Positions 27,815 through 37,321 of a DNA stretch of 59,323 nt are shown piece after piece (position 1 is the stretch's first letter; each line of letters begins with the position of its first letter). Under the pieces are notes generated by a model. It saw only the letters and a program-made list of their open reading frames with translations, ran no database searches and was not told the DNA's origin. The position numbers and the translations under genes were made by a program. Source of the DNA: Phascolarctobacterium sp. (GTDB taxonomy: Bacteria; Bacillota; Negativicutes; Acidaminococcales; Acidaminococcaceae); contig JAJQAO010000024.1 of the NCBI GenBank assembly GCA_021203775.1, positions 1 through 59,323 of the forward strand. Reading direction: 5' to 3'.

Positions 27815-27870
27815 ACGGAAATTTTCTTAATAACACCTGAAAAACGGGGTGCTTATTGGAAAATTTCCGT
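27815..27870. terminator. Bidirectional hairpin between convergent genes
   Basis: ACGGAAATTTTC (27815-27826) pairs with GAAAATTTCCGT (27859-27870), and an inner CACC/GGTG with AATAA/TTATT extends the stem. It separates the M16C gene (plus) from hydF (minus). Confidence 0.75.
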
Positions 27871-27893
27871 ATGTGTATTTTTATGCGGTTATT

Positions 27894-29123
27894 TTATTTC
27901 AGCAAAGCGGCAATATCTTCAAAAGGAGCAAGTGTCCTCTGTAAAATACCGTTCATATAGGCTATGATGATGCCGTAATTGGTCATGGGAATGCACTGAT
28001 CTGCCGCGCATCTGTTCCGGTAGAGCATCTCACGCTCGTTCAGCATACAGCCGCCGCAGTGAACAATCATTTTATAAGGGGAAAGATCATGAGGGAATTC
28101 TCCGCCGCTGGTAAAAACAAAGTCAGGCGATTTTTTCGTATAATTGCGTATCCATGCAGGGAGTTTCACGGTACCGATATCATCGCACTGGCGGTGATGG
28201 GTACAGCCTTCACTGATCAGTATTTTTTCTTTGTCCTGGATGGTTTCCAGAGCCTTTACGCTTCTTACTGAGTAAGCAAGGGTTCCTTTATATCTGGCAA
28301 ATAAAATTGAAAAAGAGGTAAGCGGAATATCAGGCGGGACTGTAGCGGCGACTTTTTCAAAAGCCTGGCTGTCAGTAATGACAAGTCTTGGCTTTTGGGA
28401 TAACTTTGCCATAGCTGCCGCCAGTTCAGTTTCCTGTACTGAGATGGCAACAGCCCCGTTATCTAAAATATTGCGGAGCACCTGCTGCTGGGGGAGAATG
28501 AGCCGTCCTTTAGGAGCGGCACTGTCAATGGGGATAACCAGAATGACTATATTTGAAGGCTTAAGCAGGTCACCGACAAGTTCCTTCGGCTGTTCACTTG
28601 GAACAAGCCGTGCCAGGGATTCCTTTAAGGAAATGATATTTTCGCCGGTTACGGTACTGACAAAAAAGCAGGAAAGATCGTGATCTTTTTTCAGCTTGCC
28701 GGCAAGATCAGTACGCTTGGCGGCATCCAAAAGTTCACTTTTATTGAATACTACCACAAACGGTACGTTTTTGCTGCGTATATGCTTTAAAAGGGCAGCA
28801 TCTTCAGGTGCTATGCCGATAACTCCGTCTATTACGAGGATGGAGATATCAGTTTTGTTTAAAACCTGATAGGCTTTTTCAATACGCAGATTCCCCAATG
28901 TACCGTCATCATCAATACCGGGGGTATCAATAATAACCACAGGGCCTAAAGGCAGCAGTTCCATGGCCTTGTAGACGGGGTCCGTAGTAGTTCCTTTATA
29001 TTCGCTGACTATGGCGATATTTTGGGAGGTCAGGGCATTAATCAGGCTGGATTTGCCTGCATTGCGTCTGCCGAAAATTCCTATATGGGTACGTTCTGAT
29101 GAAGGTGTGGCATTTAAACTCAT
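27894..29123 (-). CDS. hydF: [FeFe]-hydrogenase maturation GTPase HydF
   Basis: HydF is the scaffold on which the 2Fe subcluster of the H-cluster is built before transfer to HydA. The GTPase domain (about 1-165) has GRRNAGKSSLINAL, IIDTPGIDD and NKSE. The C-terminal cluster domain has the ligand set CxH...HCxxC (CTHH, then VHCGGCMLNERE). The 409 residues are normal. A GAGAAGGGAA Shine-Dalgarno precedes the ATG. hydE, hydG and the hydrogenase are not in this window, so they must lie elsewhere if the pathway is complete. It follows the NAPRT-like gene by 18 bases in one operon. Confidence 0.94.
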   Translation of the reverse strand: MSLNATPSSERTHIGIFGRRNAGKSSLINALTSQNIAIVSEYKGTTTDPVYKAMELLPLGPVVIIDTPGIDDDGTLGNLRIEKAYQVLNKTDISILVIDGVIGIAPEDAALLKHIRSKNVPFVVVFNKSELLDAAKRTDLAGKLKKDHDLSCFFVSTVTGENIISLKESLARLVPSEQPKELVGDLLKPSNIVILVIPIDSAAPKGRLILPQQQVLRNILDNGAVAISVQETELAAAMAKLSQKPRLVITDSQAFEKVAATVPPDIPLTSFSILFARYKGTLAYSVRSVKALETIQDKEKILISEGCTHHRQCDDIGTVKLPAWIRNYTKKSPDFVFTSGGEFPHDLSPYKMIVHCGGCMLNEREMLYRNRCAADQCIPMTNYGIIIAYMNGILQRTLAPFEDIAALLK

Positions 29124-29141
29124 AAAATTCCCTTCTCACTT

Positions 29142-30194
29142 TTATTTTACAAGCTCAAGGCGGGGATTGGGGATAAGCCTGCGTCCGGCTTTGGCACATT
29201 CTTTTCCGTTAACGGCAACTACATCTGCCGTGAAATTAATATTGCCGTCAAAGAAACTGGAACCTACGGCATAGGTATCAACAGGCGCGCCCGCTGCTTC
29301 AAAGTCAGCTATGCGTTTGGCATCAAAGCCTCCTGATACCACGATTTTCACATAATCAAATCCTTCCGCATCAAGGGCCTTGCGTACATTAAAGACCAGT
29401 TCCTTGCAGACGCCGGTGGGATTAAACATACCCATCTGCGGCAGGACACTTTTATCGACTATGCTTCCTGAAGTATCAAGGCGTACGGCCTGAAGTTTTC
29501 GTCCGAGTTTACGCGCTACGGCAAGAGCCGTATTCACGCAGTCATTGTCAAAATCGACAAGCGCAATGCGGGCTATTCCTTCGGCCACATATTTATCAAA
29601 TGCTTCCGTTGCGGCAATCGTATCGCCGTTATAAGAGGCGATTAAGGCATGGGGAATGGTCCCGAGACCTTTGCTTCCGCTGGACAGCGCATTAGCATCC
29701 GTTGAAAACCCCTTAATGCCGCCGACCATTGCAGCATATCCGTCGGATTCCTGGGTCTGGTAAATGTCATACCTGGCAGGGAAAAATAATACAGATTTAC
29801 CATTAGCAGCCTTTATAACATTGCGGACATTTGTTGCAATACGGCTTTGGCGCGCCAGGATTCCTAAATATATGGTTTCGAGATGCGCAAAATCAGCCAA
29901 ATCACCTTCAATAGTCATGATTGTTTCCCAGGGAGATACCTCGTCACCGTCATAGAGAGCGTTGATGACAATGTTTTCCGGATGATGTGCACAGGTCTTT
30001 ATAAGGGCTATAACTTCGTCTATACCGCATACTACGACATGCTCGCGTGTAAAAACCTGCATCATGACACGCGGATGGTGGTTATCGCCGTTTAATATTT
30101 CTTCAGTCCTTAAAAAATATGCATCACTGTAATAGCCTGATTTTATCCGTTCTACGGGAAAATGGAATTTTTCAACAGCTATCCTTTTTTTCAT
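29142..30194 (-). CDS. Nicotinate phosphoribosyltransferase-like protein
   Basis: A 350-residue member of the NAPRTase family, which makes nicotinate mononucleotide from nicotinate and PRPP in NAD salvage. ERIKSGYYSDAYFLRTEEIL at the N terminus, TIYLGILARQSRIATN, FFPARY and VVSGGFDAKRIADF fit the shorter type II-like members rather than the 400-490 residue PncB form. A CGGAGGCC Shine-Dalgarno precedes the ATG. It is the first gene of a two-gene operon with hydF. A quinolinate phosphoribosyltransferase-like activity is less likely. Confidence 0.85.
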   Translation of the reverse strand: MKKRIAVEKFHFPVERIKSGYYSDAYFLRTEEILNGDNHHPRVMMQVFTREHVVVCGIDEVIALIKTCAHHPENIVINALYDGDEVSPWETIMTIEGDLADFAHLETIYLGILARQSRIATNVRNVIKAANGKSVLFFPARYDIYQTQESDGYAAMVGGIKGFSTDANALSSGSKGLGTIPHALIASYNGDTIAATEAFDKYVAEGIARIALVDFDNDCVNTALAVARKLGRKLQAVRLDTSGSIVDKSVLPQMGMFNPTGVCKELVFNVRKALDAEGFDYVKIVVSGGFDAKRIADFEAAGAPVDTYAVGSSFFDGNINFTADVVAVNGKECAKAGRRLIPNPRLELVK

Positions 30195-30265
30195 AGCATT
30201 GGCCTCCGTGTATTAATTCCGTTTTTATAATTTGGAAAATATAACTTAGTTTAAATATATATTAA

Positions 30266-30294
30266 ATAATACAATAATAGTACTGGTTATTCAA
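30266..30294 (-). promoter_or_regulatory. Minus-strand promoter of the NAPRT-hydF operon
   Basis: Read on the minus strand, TTGAAT (30294-30289) and TATTAT (30271-30266) are 17 bases apart, about 65 bases before the start codon. Confidence 0.6.
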
Positions 30295-30327
30295 GCGGTT
30301 AAGAAAAATTTAGCAGAGGAGAACTTC

Positions 30328-31491
30328 ATGGACACTGCCGGCAAATCTTATACCATTCTGCTTTTATCCGCCCCCATCGGGTCTGGGCACAGACTGGCGG
30401 CTGAGGCGCTGGAAGAAAGCTTTGGCCAATATGATAATATAAAAGTCATCCATGGGAGCATTTTTGATGTTCTTCCTAATGCATTACGTTCATTTATCCT
30501 GAAAAGTTATGTATATATATCGTCGGAAAAACCTGTGATATATAAACGTCTTTATGCATGGGGCAATAACAGGGACGGTTCCCTGCGCCTGCGTAGTTGC
30601 ATTAATGATTTTTTCGCGCGGGTTCTGGGAAAATATATCAGTAAAATAAATCCTGATGCCGTAATAGCTACCCATGCCACGCCTGCAGGGATTATGGCAG
30701 CGTATAAAAAGCGGGAGCAGGGGAATTTCTATCTGGGTGCGGTAGTAACGGATTACACGGTTCACCGCTGGTGGCTTTATGATGACGTGGACTGCTATTT
30801 TATAGCAGACGAGGAACTTAGAAAAGAAATTACTGTTAAAAGTGACGTACAGGCTTTTGGAATCCCCGTAAGAAATAAGTTCATCCGGCAGAACAGGGAG
30901 GACTGCCGCAGACGTTTCAGCTGGGCGCCGGATAAAAAAATATGCCTGCTCATGGGCGGCGGGGAAGGCATGCTCCCCATGGAAGATATTATAGCCGGTT
31001 TCGGCGGACGGTACCCGGAAAACCTGCATTTTGTAGCTGTTACCGGGCATAATGAGAAAATGCGTCAGCGTCTTTCAGAACGCTTTAAAGGTGAAGTGGA
31101 AATTTACGGATTTACGGAGCTGGTACCTGATTTAATCGGAGGGGCTGACCTTATTATCACCAAGGCAGGAGGACTTACGGTATCGGAAGCTTTGGCTGCG
31201 GGACTCAAAATTATAATTTACAGTCCTTTACCGGGGCAGGAGACTAAAAATGCCGAATTCCTAAAGAGGCATGACCTGGCATCAATATCCTGGACAATAA
31301 GAGAACTTACCGAACACATAACTGATTTCTGCAGCCGGGAGGCAACATCATGCAATTTAAAAAAAGATCTTTCGGCAAAGACTGATGCCGCGCAGGAGAT
31401 ATGTCAGTACGTCTTAAATGAGCTTTCAAAAAAATATGGCCTTGACCATATGGGTAAAGGTAACTATAATGGAAGAAAATCTTCGCCATGA
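30328..31491 (+). CDS. MGDG synthase/UgtP-like glycosyltransferase
   Basis: A 387-residue GT28-type enzyme resembling bacterial UgtP and plant MGDG synthase, which put sugars on diacylglycerol. The N-terminal domain has LLSAPIGSGHRLAAEALEES. The C-terminal GT-B donor domain has LMGGGEGMLP and TKAGGLTVSEALAAGL, a close match to the family's donor-binding loop. It should sit at the inner face of the membrane and make glycolipids, though the acceptor is not certain. A GAGGAG Shine-Dalgarno precedes the ATG. Confidence 0.9.
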   Translation: MDTAGKSYTILLLSAPIGSGHRLAAEALEESFGQYDNIKVIHGSIFDVLPNALRSFILKSYVYISSEKPVIYKRLYAWGNNRDGSLRLRSCINDFFARVLGKYISKINPDAVIATHATPAGIMAAYKKREQGNFYLGAVVTDYTVHRWWLYDDVDCYFIADEELRKEITVKSDVQAFGIPVRNKFIRQNREDCRRRFSWAPDKKICLLMGGGEGMLPMEDIIAGFGGRYPENLHFVAVTGHNEKMRQRLSERFKGEVEIYGFTELVPDLIGGADLIITKAGGLTVSEALAAGLKIIIYSPLPGQETKNAEFLKRHDLASISWTIRELTEHITDFCSREATSCNLKKDLSAKTDAAQEICQYVLNELSKKYGLDHMGKGNYNGRKSSP

Positions 31492-31521
31492 TAAAATAAA
31501 AACCGTGAGATAAGCAGGATT

Positions 31522-31560
31522 GCGTTAATATTGCGCAGTCTGTTGCAAAATTATTAACGC
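31522..31560 (+). repeat. Inverted repeat in the topA leader
   Basis: GCGTTAATA (31522-31530) pairs with TATTAACGC (31552-31560), with TTGC/GCAA inside the loop. The repeat ends 8 bases before AGGAGG of topA. It may be an operator or a leader hairpin; there is no T-run, so it is not a terminator. Confidence 0.5.
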
Positions 31561-31576
31561 ATACAGGAGGAAACAA

Positions 31577-33682
31577 ATGGCAAAAGATCTTATAATAGTC
31601 GAATCTCCCACTAAAGCGAAAACAATAGGAAAAATTCTGAGCACAAGCAAATATACTGTATGTGCTTCGATGGGGCATTTAAGGGATTTGCCTAAAAGCA
31701 CCATCGGCGTTGACATAGATAATGATTTTGAACCAAAGTACATAAATATACGGGGCAAAGGGGATCTTATCAAAACCTTAAAAACCCAGGCAAAAAAATC
31801 CAAAAAAATCTATCTGGCGACGGACCCTGACCGGGAAGGTGAAGCCATCAGCTGGCATCTGACACATATTTTGGGACTTGACCCCAAGGAAAAATGCCGC
31901 ATTGAATTTCATGAAATCACAGCTGATGCTGTAAAAAAGGCATTGAAACAGCCGCATTCCATTGATCTTGACAAGGTGGATGCACAGCAGACCCGCCGTA
32001 TTATTGACCGTATCATCGGTTATAAATTAAGTCCGCTCCTCTGGCGCAAAATCTGCAACGGGCTCAGTGCAGGACGGGTCCAGTCCGTGGCATTGAAAAT
32101 TATCGCCGACAGGGAAAAGGAAATTGCCGCTTTTGTTCCTGAAGAATACTGGACGTTAAACGTCAAATTACGTGAAAACAGCAAATGTCCTATTTTTGAA
32201 GCAGAAGCAGTAAAATACAAAGGGAAAAAACTTAAATTAAATAATGACAAAGATGCCCATATTGCCGAAGATGCCTTAAAGAAGGCGGAGTATATTGTCA
32301 GTGCGGCAACACAAAGTGAACGGAAACGTCGCCCAATGCCTCCTTTTACAACTTCTACCTTGCAGCAGGAAGCCAATAAAAAACTGGGATTCAGCGCAAA
32401 AAAAACCATGATGGTAGCCCAGCAGCTCTATGAAGGGGTCTCCTTAGGAAAAGGGCAGACAGGTCTTATCACATATATGAGGACGGATTCCGTACGTTTT
32501 GCCGATTCTGCATGCAGTGAAATAAGAAATCATATTGAAAAAGAATATGGGAAAGAATACCTGCCGGGCAGACCCAATGTGTTCAGCAGTCAGAAAAATT
32601 CACAGGATGCCCATGAAGCCATAAGGCCTACCAGTATTGCACGCCTGCCGAAAGATATAGCTGCCCATCTGTCACCTGACCAGCGCAAACTGTATTCCCT
32701 GATCTGGGAAAGGGCTGTTGCAAGTCAGATGCGCGATGCCGTTTACGTTGTTACCAGCCTGGACATTGATGCAGGCGATTATCAGTTGCGCGCAAGCGGA
32801 AGCACACTTAAATTTCCTGGATTTATGAAATTAGCGGGTAAGGATGCTGAAGATGAAAAAGAAAAGATGGTTCCGTATCTGGCGGCCGGTACCAAACTGC
32901 AGCTACATAAACTGCTTCCGGCCAAACAGCATTTTACTGAGCCGCCTGCGCCTTTTACAGAAGCTACCCTTGTTAAAGTGCTTGAAGAAGAAGGGATTGG
33001 GCGTCCGAGCACTTATGCGCCGACTATCCAGACAATACTTGCCCGCGGGTACGTGCGCAGGGAAGCAAAAAAACTGGTTACCACGGAGCTTGGCCGTCTG
33101 GTTTTAGAAATGCTTACAGAACATTTCAAAAAACTGATTAACGAAAAATTTTCTGCCCAGATGGAAACGGAATTGGATGAAATAGCTGAACATAAAACCG
33201 ATAAAAGTTATATCCTGCATAAATTCTGGGATGAGTTTTACGAATGGCTTAAAAAGGCAGATACGAAAATAATAAAAGTTCCTCCAAAAATTTCAAAAGT
33301 TCACTGTGATAAATGCGGGGAACTGATGGTAATCAAACGCGGCAGGAATGGGGAATTTCTGGCATGCCCCGGGTTTCCTAAATGCCATAACATAAAGCCT
33401 ATTTCCAAAGGAACAGGTTTTAGATGTCCGGAATGCAATGGGGAAATAGTTGAACGCAAAAGTAAAAAAGGTAAAACATTTTACATATGTGAAAATAATG
33501 GGGAAAATGGCAAAACATGTTCCTTTATATCTTATGACAGGCCGACAGATAAAAAATGTCCTGAATGCGGTAAATTAATGGTTGAACATATAGAAAGAAC
33601 AGGCAGGAAACGGCTTTATTGCATAGATCAGAACTGCCCCAAGGGGCGCCCTGAAAAAAAGGCAGTAAAAAATGGGAAGTAA
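31577..33682 (+). CDS. topA: DNA topoisomerase I
   Basis: Type IA topoisomerase that relaxes negative supercoils. The TOPRIM domain opens with [14 protein letters not shown] and has [14 protein letters not shown]; the catalytic tyrosine is Y300 in [10 protein letters not shown]. The C terminus has zinc-finger modules with CxxC pairs ([24 protein letters not shown]). At 701 residues it is a normal Firmicute enzyme. Its last 11 bases overlap the start of trmFO. This is the start of the conserved topA-trmFO-xerC-codY block. Confidence 0.97.
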   Translation: MAKDLIIVESPTKAKTIGKILSTSKYTVCASMGHLRDLPKSTIGVDIDNDFEPKYINIRGKGDLIKTLKTQAKKSKKIYLATDPDREGEAISWHLTHILGLDPKEKCRIEFHEITADAVKKALKQPHSIDLDKVDAQQTRRIIDRIIGYKLSPLLWRKICNGLSAGRVQSVALKIIADREKEIAAFVPEEYWTLNVKLRENSKCPIFEAEAVKYKGKKLKLNNDKDAHIAEDALKKAEYIVSAATQSERKRRPMPPFTTSTLQQEANKKLGFSAKKTMMVAQQLYEGVSLGKGQTGLITYMRTDSVRFADSACSEIRNHIEKEYGKEYLPGRPNVFSSQKNSQDAHEAIRPTSIARLPKDIAAHLSPDQRKLYSLIWERAVASQMRDAVYVVTSLDIDAGDYQLRASGSTLKFPGFMKLAGKDAEDEKEKMVPYLAAGTKLQLHKLLPAKQHFTEPPAPFTEATLVKVLEEEGIGRPSTYAPTIQTILARGYVRREAKKLVTTELGRLVLEMLTEHFKKLINEKFSAQMETELDEIAEHKTDKSYILHKFWDEFYEWLKKADTKIIKVPPKISKVHCDKCGELMVIKRGRNGEFLACPGFPKCHNIKPISKGTGFRCPECNGEIVERKSKKGKTFYICENNGENGKTCSFISYDRPTDKKCPECGKLMVEHIERTGRKRLYCIDQNCPKGRPEKKAVKNGK

Positions 33683-34997
33683 TCCTGTACATGTCATCGG
33701 TGCAGGTCTGGCAGGCTGTGAAGCTTCCTGGCAAATCGCCAGTTACGGATTGCCTGTGATTCTTCATGAAATGCGTCCCCTTAAAAGGAGCGCTGCTCAC
33801 CGGACGGATCTTTTTGCCGAACTGGTCTGCAGCAATTCCCTGCGTGCCGCTAATATCGAAAATGCCGTCGGGTTGCTTAAGGAAGAGATGCGCAGACTGG
33901 GTTCTTTAATAATGCGGGAAGCAGACTGCCACCAGGTACCGGCAGGCGGAGCCCTGGCTGTAGACCGTGAAGGCTTTGCCTCAGGGGTTACGGAATCAAT
34001 AAAAAACCATCCGCTCATAAACGTACAGGCTGAAGAAATAACTGATCTTGATAGCGTTGCGGGAACGGTTATAATTGCCAGCGGCCCTCTGACATCAGAA
34101 GATTTGGCCGATAATATACGGAAGCTCATAGATGGGGATTATTTTTACTTCTATGATGCGGCAGCGCCTATAGTGGCAGCTGATTCTTTAGATTATGATA
34201 AGATATACCGGGCTTCGCGTTATGATAAAGGCGGCGCCGCATATCTCAACTGTCCCTTTGATACAAAAGAGGAATACATTGCCTTCAGACAGGCCTTGTG
34301 CAATGCGGAAACAGCTCCTGTCAAAGAGTTCGAAAAAGAAATATTTTTTGAAGCCTGCATGCCGATAGAAGAGATGGCAGTAAGAGGGGAAGACACCATG
34401 CGCTTCGGCCCTATGAAGCCAGTGGGACTTATCGATCCGCGTACTGGGAAAGAACCTTATGCCGTAGTTCAGCTCAGGCAGGATGATGCAAATGCTTCCA
34501 TGTATAATATTGTGGGTTTCCAGACCCATTTGAAATGGCCTGAACAGAAGCGTGTCTTTGGTATGATTCCCGGTCTTGAAAAGGCAGAATTTTTACGTTA
34601 TGGCGTTATGCACAAAAATACGTATTTAAATTCGCCGCGGCTTCTGGATAACAGATTTAACCTGCGCAGTGAAAAGCGGTTTTATTTTGCAGGACAGATA
34701 ACCGGGGTAGAAGGCTATGTTGAATCAGCGGCATCAGGGCTTATGGCCGGAATACATGCCGCAAGATCAGTTCTGAAACTTCCAGAAATCCGGTTCCCGT
34801 CGGAAACTGCGCATGGAGCACTGGCTAATTATATCAGTAGTGCTGACATAAAAAATTTTCAGCCTATGAATATAAATTTTGGCCTGATTCCACCCCTTAA
34901 ACAAAAAATACGGAAGAAACGTGAAAGGAATGTCCTTATTGCGGAAAGAGCACTGGAATCTTTGGCAGTTTTTCAGAAAGAATTCCCGTTACCATAA
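33672..34997 (+). CDS. trmFO: Methylenetetrahydrofolate-tRNA uracil-54 methyltransferase
   Basis: TrmFO is a flavoprotein that methylates U54 in the T-loop of tRNA using methylenetetrahydrofolate. The N-terminal FAD loop [13 protein letters not shown], the [17 protein letters not shown] segment with the catalytic cysteine, and [16 protein letters not shown] near the C terminus are all present in 441 residues. The ATG overlaps the topA stop by 11 bases, so translation is coupled. Its position between topA and xerC matches B. subtilis gid. Confidence 0.96.
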   Translation: MGSNPVHVIGAGLAGCEASWQIASYGLPVILHEMRPLKRSAAHRTDLFAELVCSNSLRAANIENAVGLLKEEMRRLGSLIMREADCHQVPAGGALAVDREGFASGVTESIKNHPLINVQAEEITDLDSVAGTVIIASGPLTSEDLADNIRKLIDGDYFYFYDAAAPIVAADSLDYDKIYRASRYDKGGAAYLNCPFDTKEEYIAFRQALCNAETAPVKEFEKEIFFEACMPIEEMAVRGEDTMRFGPMKPVGLIDPRTGKEPYAVVQLRQDDANASMYNIVGFQTHLKWPEQKRVFGMIPGLEKAEFLRYGVMHKNTYLNSPRLLDNRFNLRSEKRFYFAGQITGVEGYVESAASGLMAGIHAARSVLKLPEIRFPSETAHGALANYISSADIKNFQPMNINFGLIPPLKQKIRKKRERNVLIAERALESLAVFQKEFPLP

Positions 34998-35006
34998 AAA
35001 TACGGA

Positions 35007-35045
35007 CAGCTGATGCGGAAAGAAGTATCTGCATCAGCTGTTTTC
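35007..35045 (+). terminator. Terminator after trmFO
   Basis: CAGCTGATGC (35007-35016) pairs with GCATCAGCTG (35031-35040), followed by TTTTCTT. Confidence 0.85.
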
Positions 35046-35125
35046 TTATTCCGGAAATGACAAATTTATCTTGCGGGGTATACAGCTTTTATGCTACCAT
35101 AGGAAAACAAGGAGTTGTCAGAATA

Positions 35126-36037
35126 ATGGTTGCTACACAGCAGAAATATCTGGAAAAATTCATCAATTATCTGAGCGTGGAAAAAAATTCCTCACCACTT
35201 ACTGCCAGTAATTATCAAAAAGATATTAACTGTTTCTATACATTTCTGAATCAGCGTTTTAATGGAAAATTTGATCTTGCTGAAATAGGTCCTCTTGATA
35301 TAAGAGCTTATCTTGCGGAGCTGAATCAGAAACAGTATGCAAGACGTACTATAGCCAGGAGGATTTCCAGCCTGCGCTCTTTTTACAAATATCTGGTCAG
35401 GGAAAACCACCTTGAGTACAATCCATTCAGTAAAGTAAAAACCCCGAAACTGGACAAAAGACTGCCGGTGTTTTTGGAAGAAACGGAAATAAATGAACTT
35501 CTGGACATGCCTGAAAAGACCACTCTGGGGATGCGCGACAGGGCAGCATTGGAATTGTTGTATGCCACAGGCTGCCGTGTTTCGGAACTTGTCGGTCTGA
35601 CTATGGAAAAAGTTGATTTAGGGAACCGCTACGTATTGTTGCTGGGAAAGGGCAATAAGGAACGTATAGTTCCTTTAGGGAGAACATGCTGTAAGGCATT
35701 GGCTGATTATTGCAGTAAAAGCAGAAAGATAATAATGGAAAAATACAATACGCCAAATCATAATTTCCTGTTTGTCAACAGCCGTGGAGGAGTACTGACG
35801 GACAGAAGCGTTCGGCGTATATTGGATAAATACTTATCTATGCTGGCTATTCATAAAAATGTCAGTCCGCATACCATAAGGCATACTTTTGCTACTCATC
35901 TTCTTGAGCACGGAGCAGACTTACGGGCCGTGCAGGAACTTTTGGGACATGCGAACTTATCTACAACACAGATATACACACATGTGAGCACGGAACGTAT
36001 TGCCAGCGTATACCAGAAAAACCATCCCCGTGCTTAG
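35126..36037 (+). CDS. xerC: Tyrosine recombinase XerC
   Basis: Site-specific recombinase that resolves chromosome dimers at dif. The 303-residue protein has an N-terminal core-binding domain (about 5-90) and a catalytic domain with the tetrad motifs ATGCRVSEL, SPHTIRHTFATHLLEHG, LLGHANL and the nucleophile in TTQIYTHVS. The frame opens at 35057, but ATG 35126 follows AAGGAG (35109-35114) and gives the usual N terminus. The location between trmFO and codY matches B. subtilis codV, which supports XerC over an integrase. Confidence 0.95.
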   Translation: MVATQQKYLEKFINYLSVEKNSSPLTASNYQKDINCFYTFLNQRFNGKFDLAEIGPLDIRAYLAELNQKQYARRTIARRISSLRSFYKYLVRENHLEYNPFSKVKTPKLDKRLPVFLEETEINELLDMPEKTTLGMRDRAALELLYATGCRVSELVGLTMEKVDLGNRYVLLLGKGNKERIVPLGRTCCKALADYCSKSRKIIMEKYNTPNHNFLFVNSRGGVLTDRSVRRILDKYLSMLAIHKNVSPHTIRHTFATHLLEHGADLRAVQELLGHANLSTTQIYTHVSTERIASVYQKNHPRA

Positions 36038-36067
36038 ATAATGAAATGTTTTAGAGGGGACTCTTTT

Positions 36068-36832
36068 ATGGAACTTTTGGAAAAAACAAGGAAAATCAAT
36101 AAATTGCTCCAAAAAGGTGATAAAGTAGAATTTAATTCCATTGCCGGGCTTCTGCGGGACGTTATTAACGCCAATATTTACATTATAGGTCGTAGCGGTA
36201 AAGTGAAGGGATATTCATTAATAAGTGAATTCGAATGCAAAATTATGCGGGAACAGGTCTTGAAGAATAAATGCTTTCCCGCTGATTACATGAAATTTGT
36301 AATGGATGTAAAAGAAACAGTGGCAAATATTCCCCATAGTGGGAAACGCTGTTCATTCCTTAATGACATGGACTGTACCTTTAACAAAAAAATGACCACA
36401 ATAGTCCCAGTTTATGGCAATGGGGAACGCATAGGGACTTTGATTCTGGCCAAATATAATGATAAATTTGATGATGAGGATCTGCTGCTGGCAGAATATG
36501 CTGCAACCGTTGTTGGTGTGGAAATTCTGCATGTAAGGGAAGCACATATTGAAAAAGAAGCGCGAGAAAAGGCGATGGTGCAGATAGCATTTTCCACATT
36601 GTCATATTCTGAGCTGGAGGCCATCGTAAATATCATAAGTGAACTGAACGGTAAAGAAGGAGTTCTGGTTGCATCAAAAATTGCCGACAGGGTGGGACTT
36701 ACACGTTCCGTTATTGTCAATGCCCTGCGAAAATTTGAAAGTGCTGATCTGATTGAAACAAAATCCCTAGGAATGAAGGGGACTTATATAAAAGTAAAAA
36801 ACAAATTTCTTTTTGATGAACTGAAAAAATAA
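36068..36832 (+). CDS. codY: GTP- and branched-chain amino acid-sensing repressor CodY
   Basis: CodY represses nutrient-scavenging and adaptation genes when GTP and branched-chain amino acids are high. The N-terminal GAF domain starts MELLEKTRKINKLLQ, and the C-terminal winged helix-turn-helix reads SKIADRVGLTRSVIVNALRK then KSLGMKGTYIKV, almost identical to the B. subtilis motif. At 254 residues it is of normal length. ATG 36068 follows AGAGGGGA; an ATG at 36041 in frame lacks such a site. It is placed 30 bases after xerC; hslV and hslU, which separate them in B. subtilis, are absent. Confidence 0.96.
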   Translation: MELLEKTRKINKLLQKGDKVEFNSIAGLLRDVINANIYIIGRSGKVKGYSLISEFECKIMREQVLKNKCFPADYMKFVMDVKETVANIPHSGKRCSFLNDMDCTFNKKMTTIVPVYGNGERIGTLILAKYNDKFDDEDLLLAEYAATVVGVEILHVREAHIEKEAREKAMVQIAFSTLSYSELEAIVNIISELNGKEGVLVASKIADRVGLTRSVIVNALRKFESADLIETKSLGMKGTYIKVKNKFLFDELKK

Positions 36833-36834
36833 AA

Positions 36835-36857
36835 AATGCTAGCACGTTGCTAGCATT
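36835..36857 (+). terminator. Hairpin after codY
   Basis: AATGCTAGC and GCTAGCATT flank a 5-base loop directly after the codY stop. There is no T-run, so the stronger hairpin downstream may be the main stop. Confidence 0.5.
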
Positions 36858-36889
36858 GACTAACGGTTTTTCAGTATAGCAAAAATAGT

Positions 36890-36917
36890 AAAGGCGTAGA
36901 GATGGCTCTACGCCTTT
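36890..36917. terminator. Bidirectional terminator between codY and the tRNA cluster
   Basis: Twelve-base arms AAAGGCGTAGAG and CTCTACGCCTTT around a 4-base loop lie between codY and the minus-strand tRNAs and have A/T ends suited to both directions. Confidence 0.88.
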
Positions 36918-36926
36918 AGTTTCGTA

Positions 36927-37002
36927 TGGCAGGGGCAGTAGGACTTGAACCCACAACCAACGGTTTTGGAGACCGCTACTCTACCAATTGAGCTATACCC
37001 CT
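36927..37002 (-). tRNA. tRNA-Trp (CCA)
   Basis: Cloverleaf on the minus strand with acceptor AGGGGTA/TGCCCCT, T-loop GTTCAAGTC, anticodon loop CTCCAAA (anticodon CCA) and an encoded 3' CCA. Last of three minus-strand tRNAs. Confidence 0.96.
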
Positions 37003-37003
37003 G

Positions 37004-37078
<75 letters not shown>

Positions 37079-37084
37079 ATATAT

Positions 37085-37161
37085 TGGCGACCCGGATGGG
37101 ACTCGAACCCACGACCTCCGCCGTGACAGGGCGGCATTCTAACCAACTGAACCACCGGGCC
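37085..37161 (-). tRNA. tRNA-Asp (GTC)
   Basis: Minus-strand cloverleaf starting GGCCCGGTGGTTCAG, anticodon loop CTGTCAC (anticodon GTC), T-loop GTTCGAGTC and encoded CCA. It is the first of the Asp-Gly-Trp cluster. Confidence 0.97.
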
Positions 37162-37247
37162 AATCCAGTGTCGCTTGACATTTGTAAATGTTATCATAAC
37201 TTCTGCTCAAAAGCAAGTTTTTTTCTCCTTTCGGTACTATTTGGCAT

Positions 37248-37276
37248 TTGAAAGAAGTAATCTTTCGTATTATAAT
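37248..37276 (+). promoter_or_regulatory. Promoter of the AlkA-like gene
   Basis: TTGAAA (37248-37253) and TATAAT (37271-37276) with a 17-base spacer. Confidence 0.82.
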
Positions 37277-37321
37277 TATAAAGAAATTATTAAAACTATA
37301 TTATGAAGGGTAGGGTTGTTT

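Noticed and set aside
35126-36037. Integrase of a mobile element
   Set aside because: A tyrosine recombinase next to tRNAs can mark an island, but its place between trmFO and codY matches chromosomal xerC/codV, and there are no phage genes or att repeats nearby.
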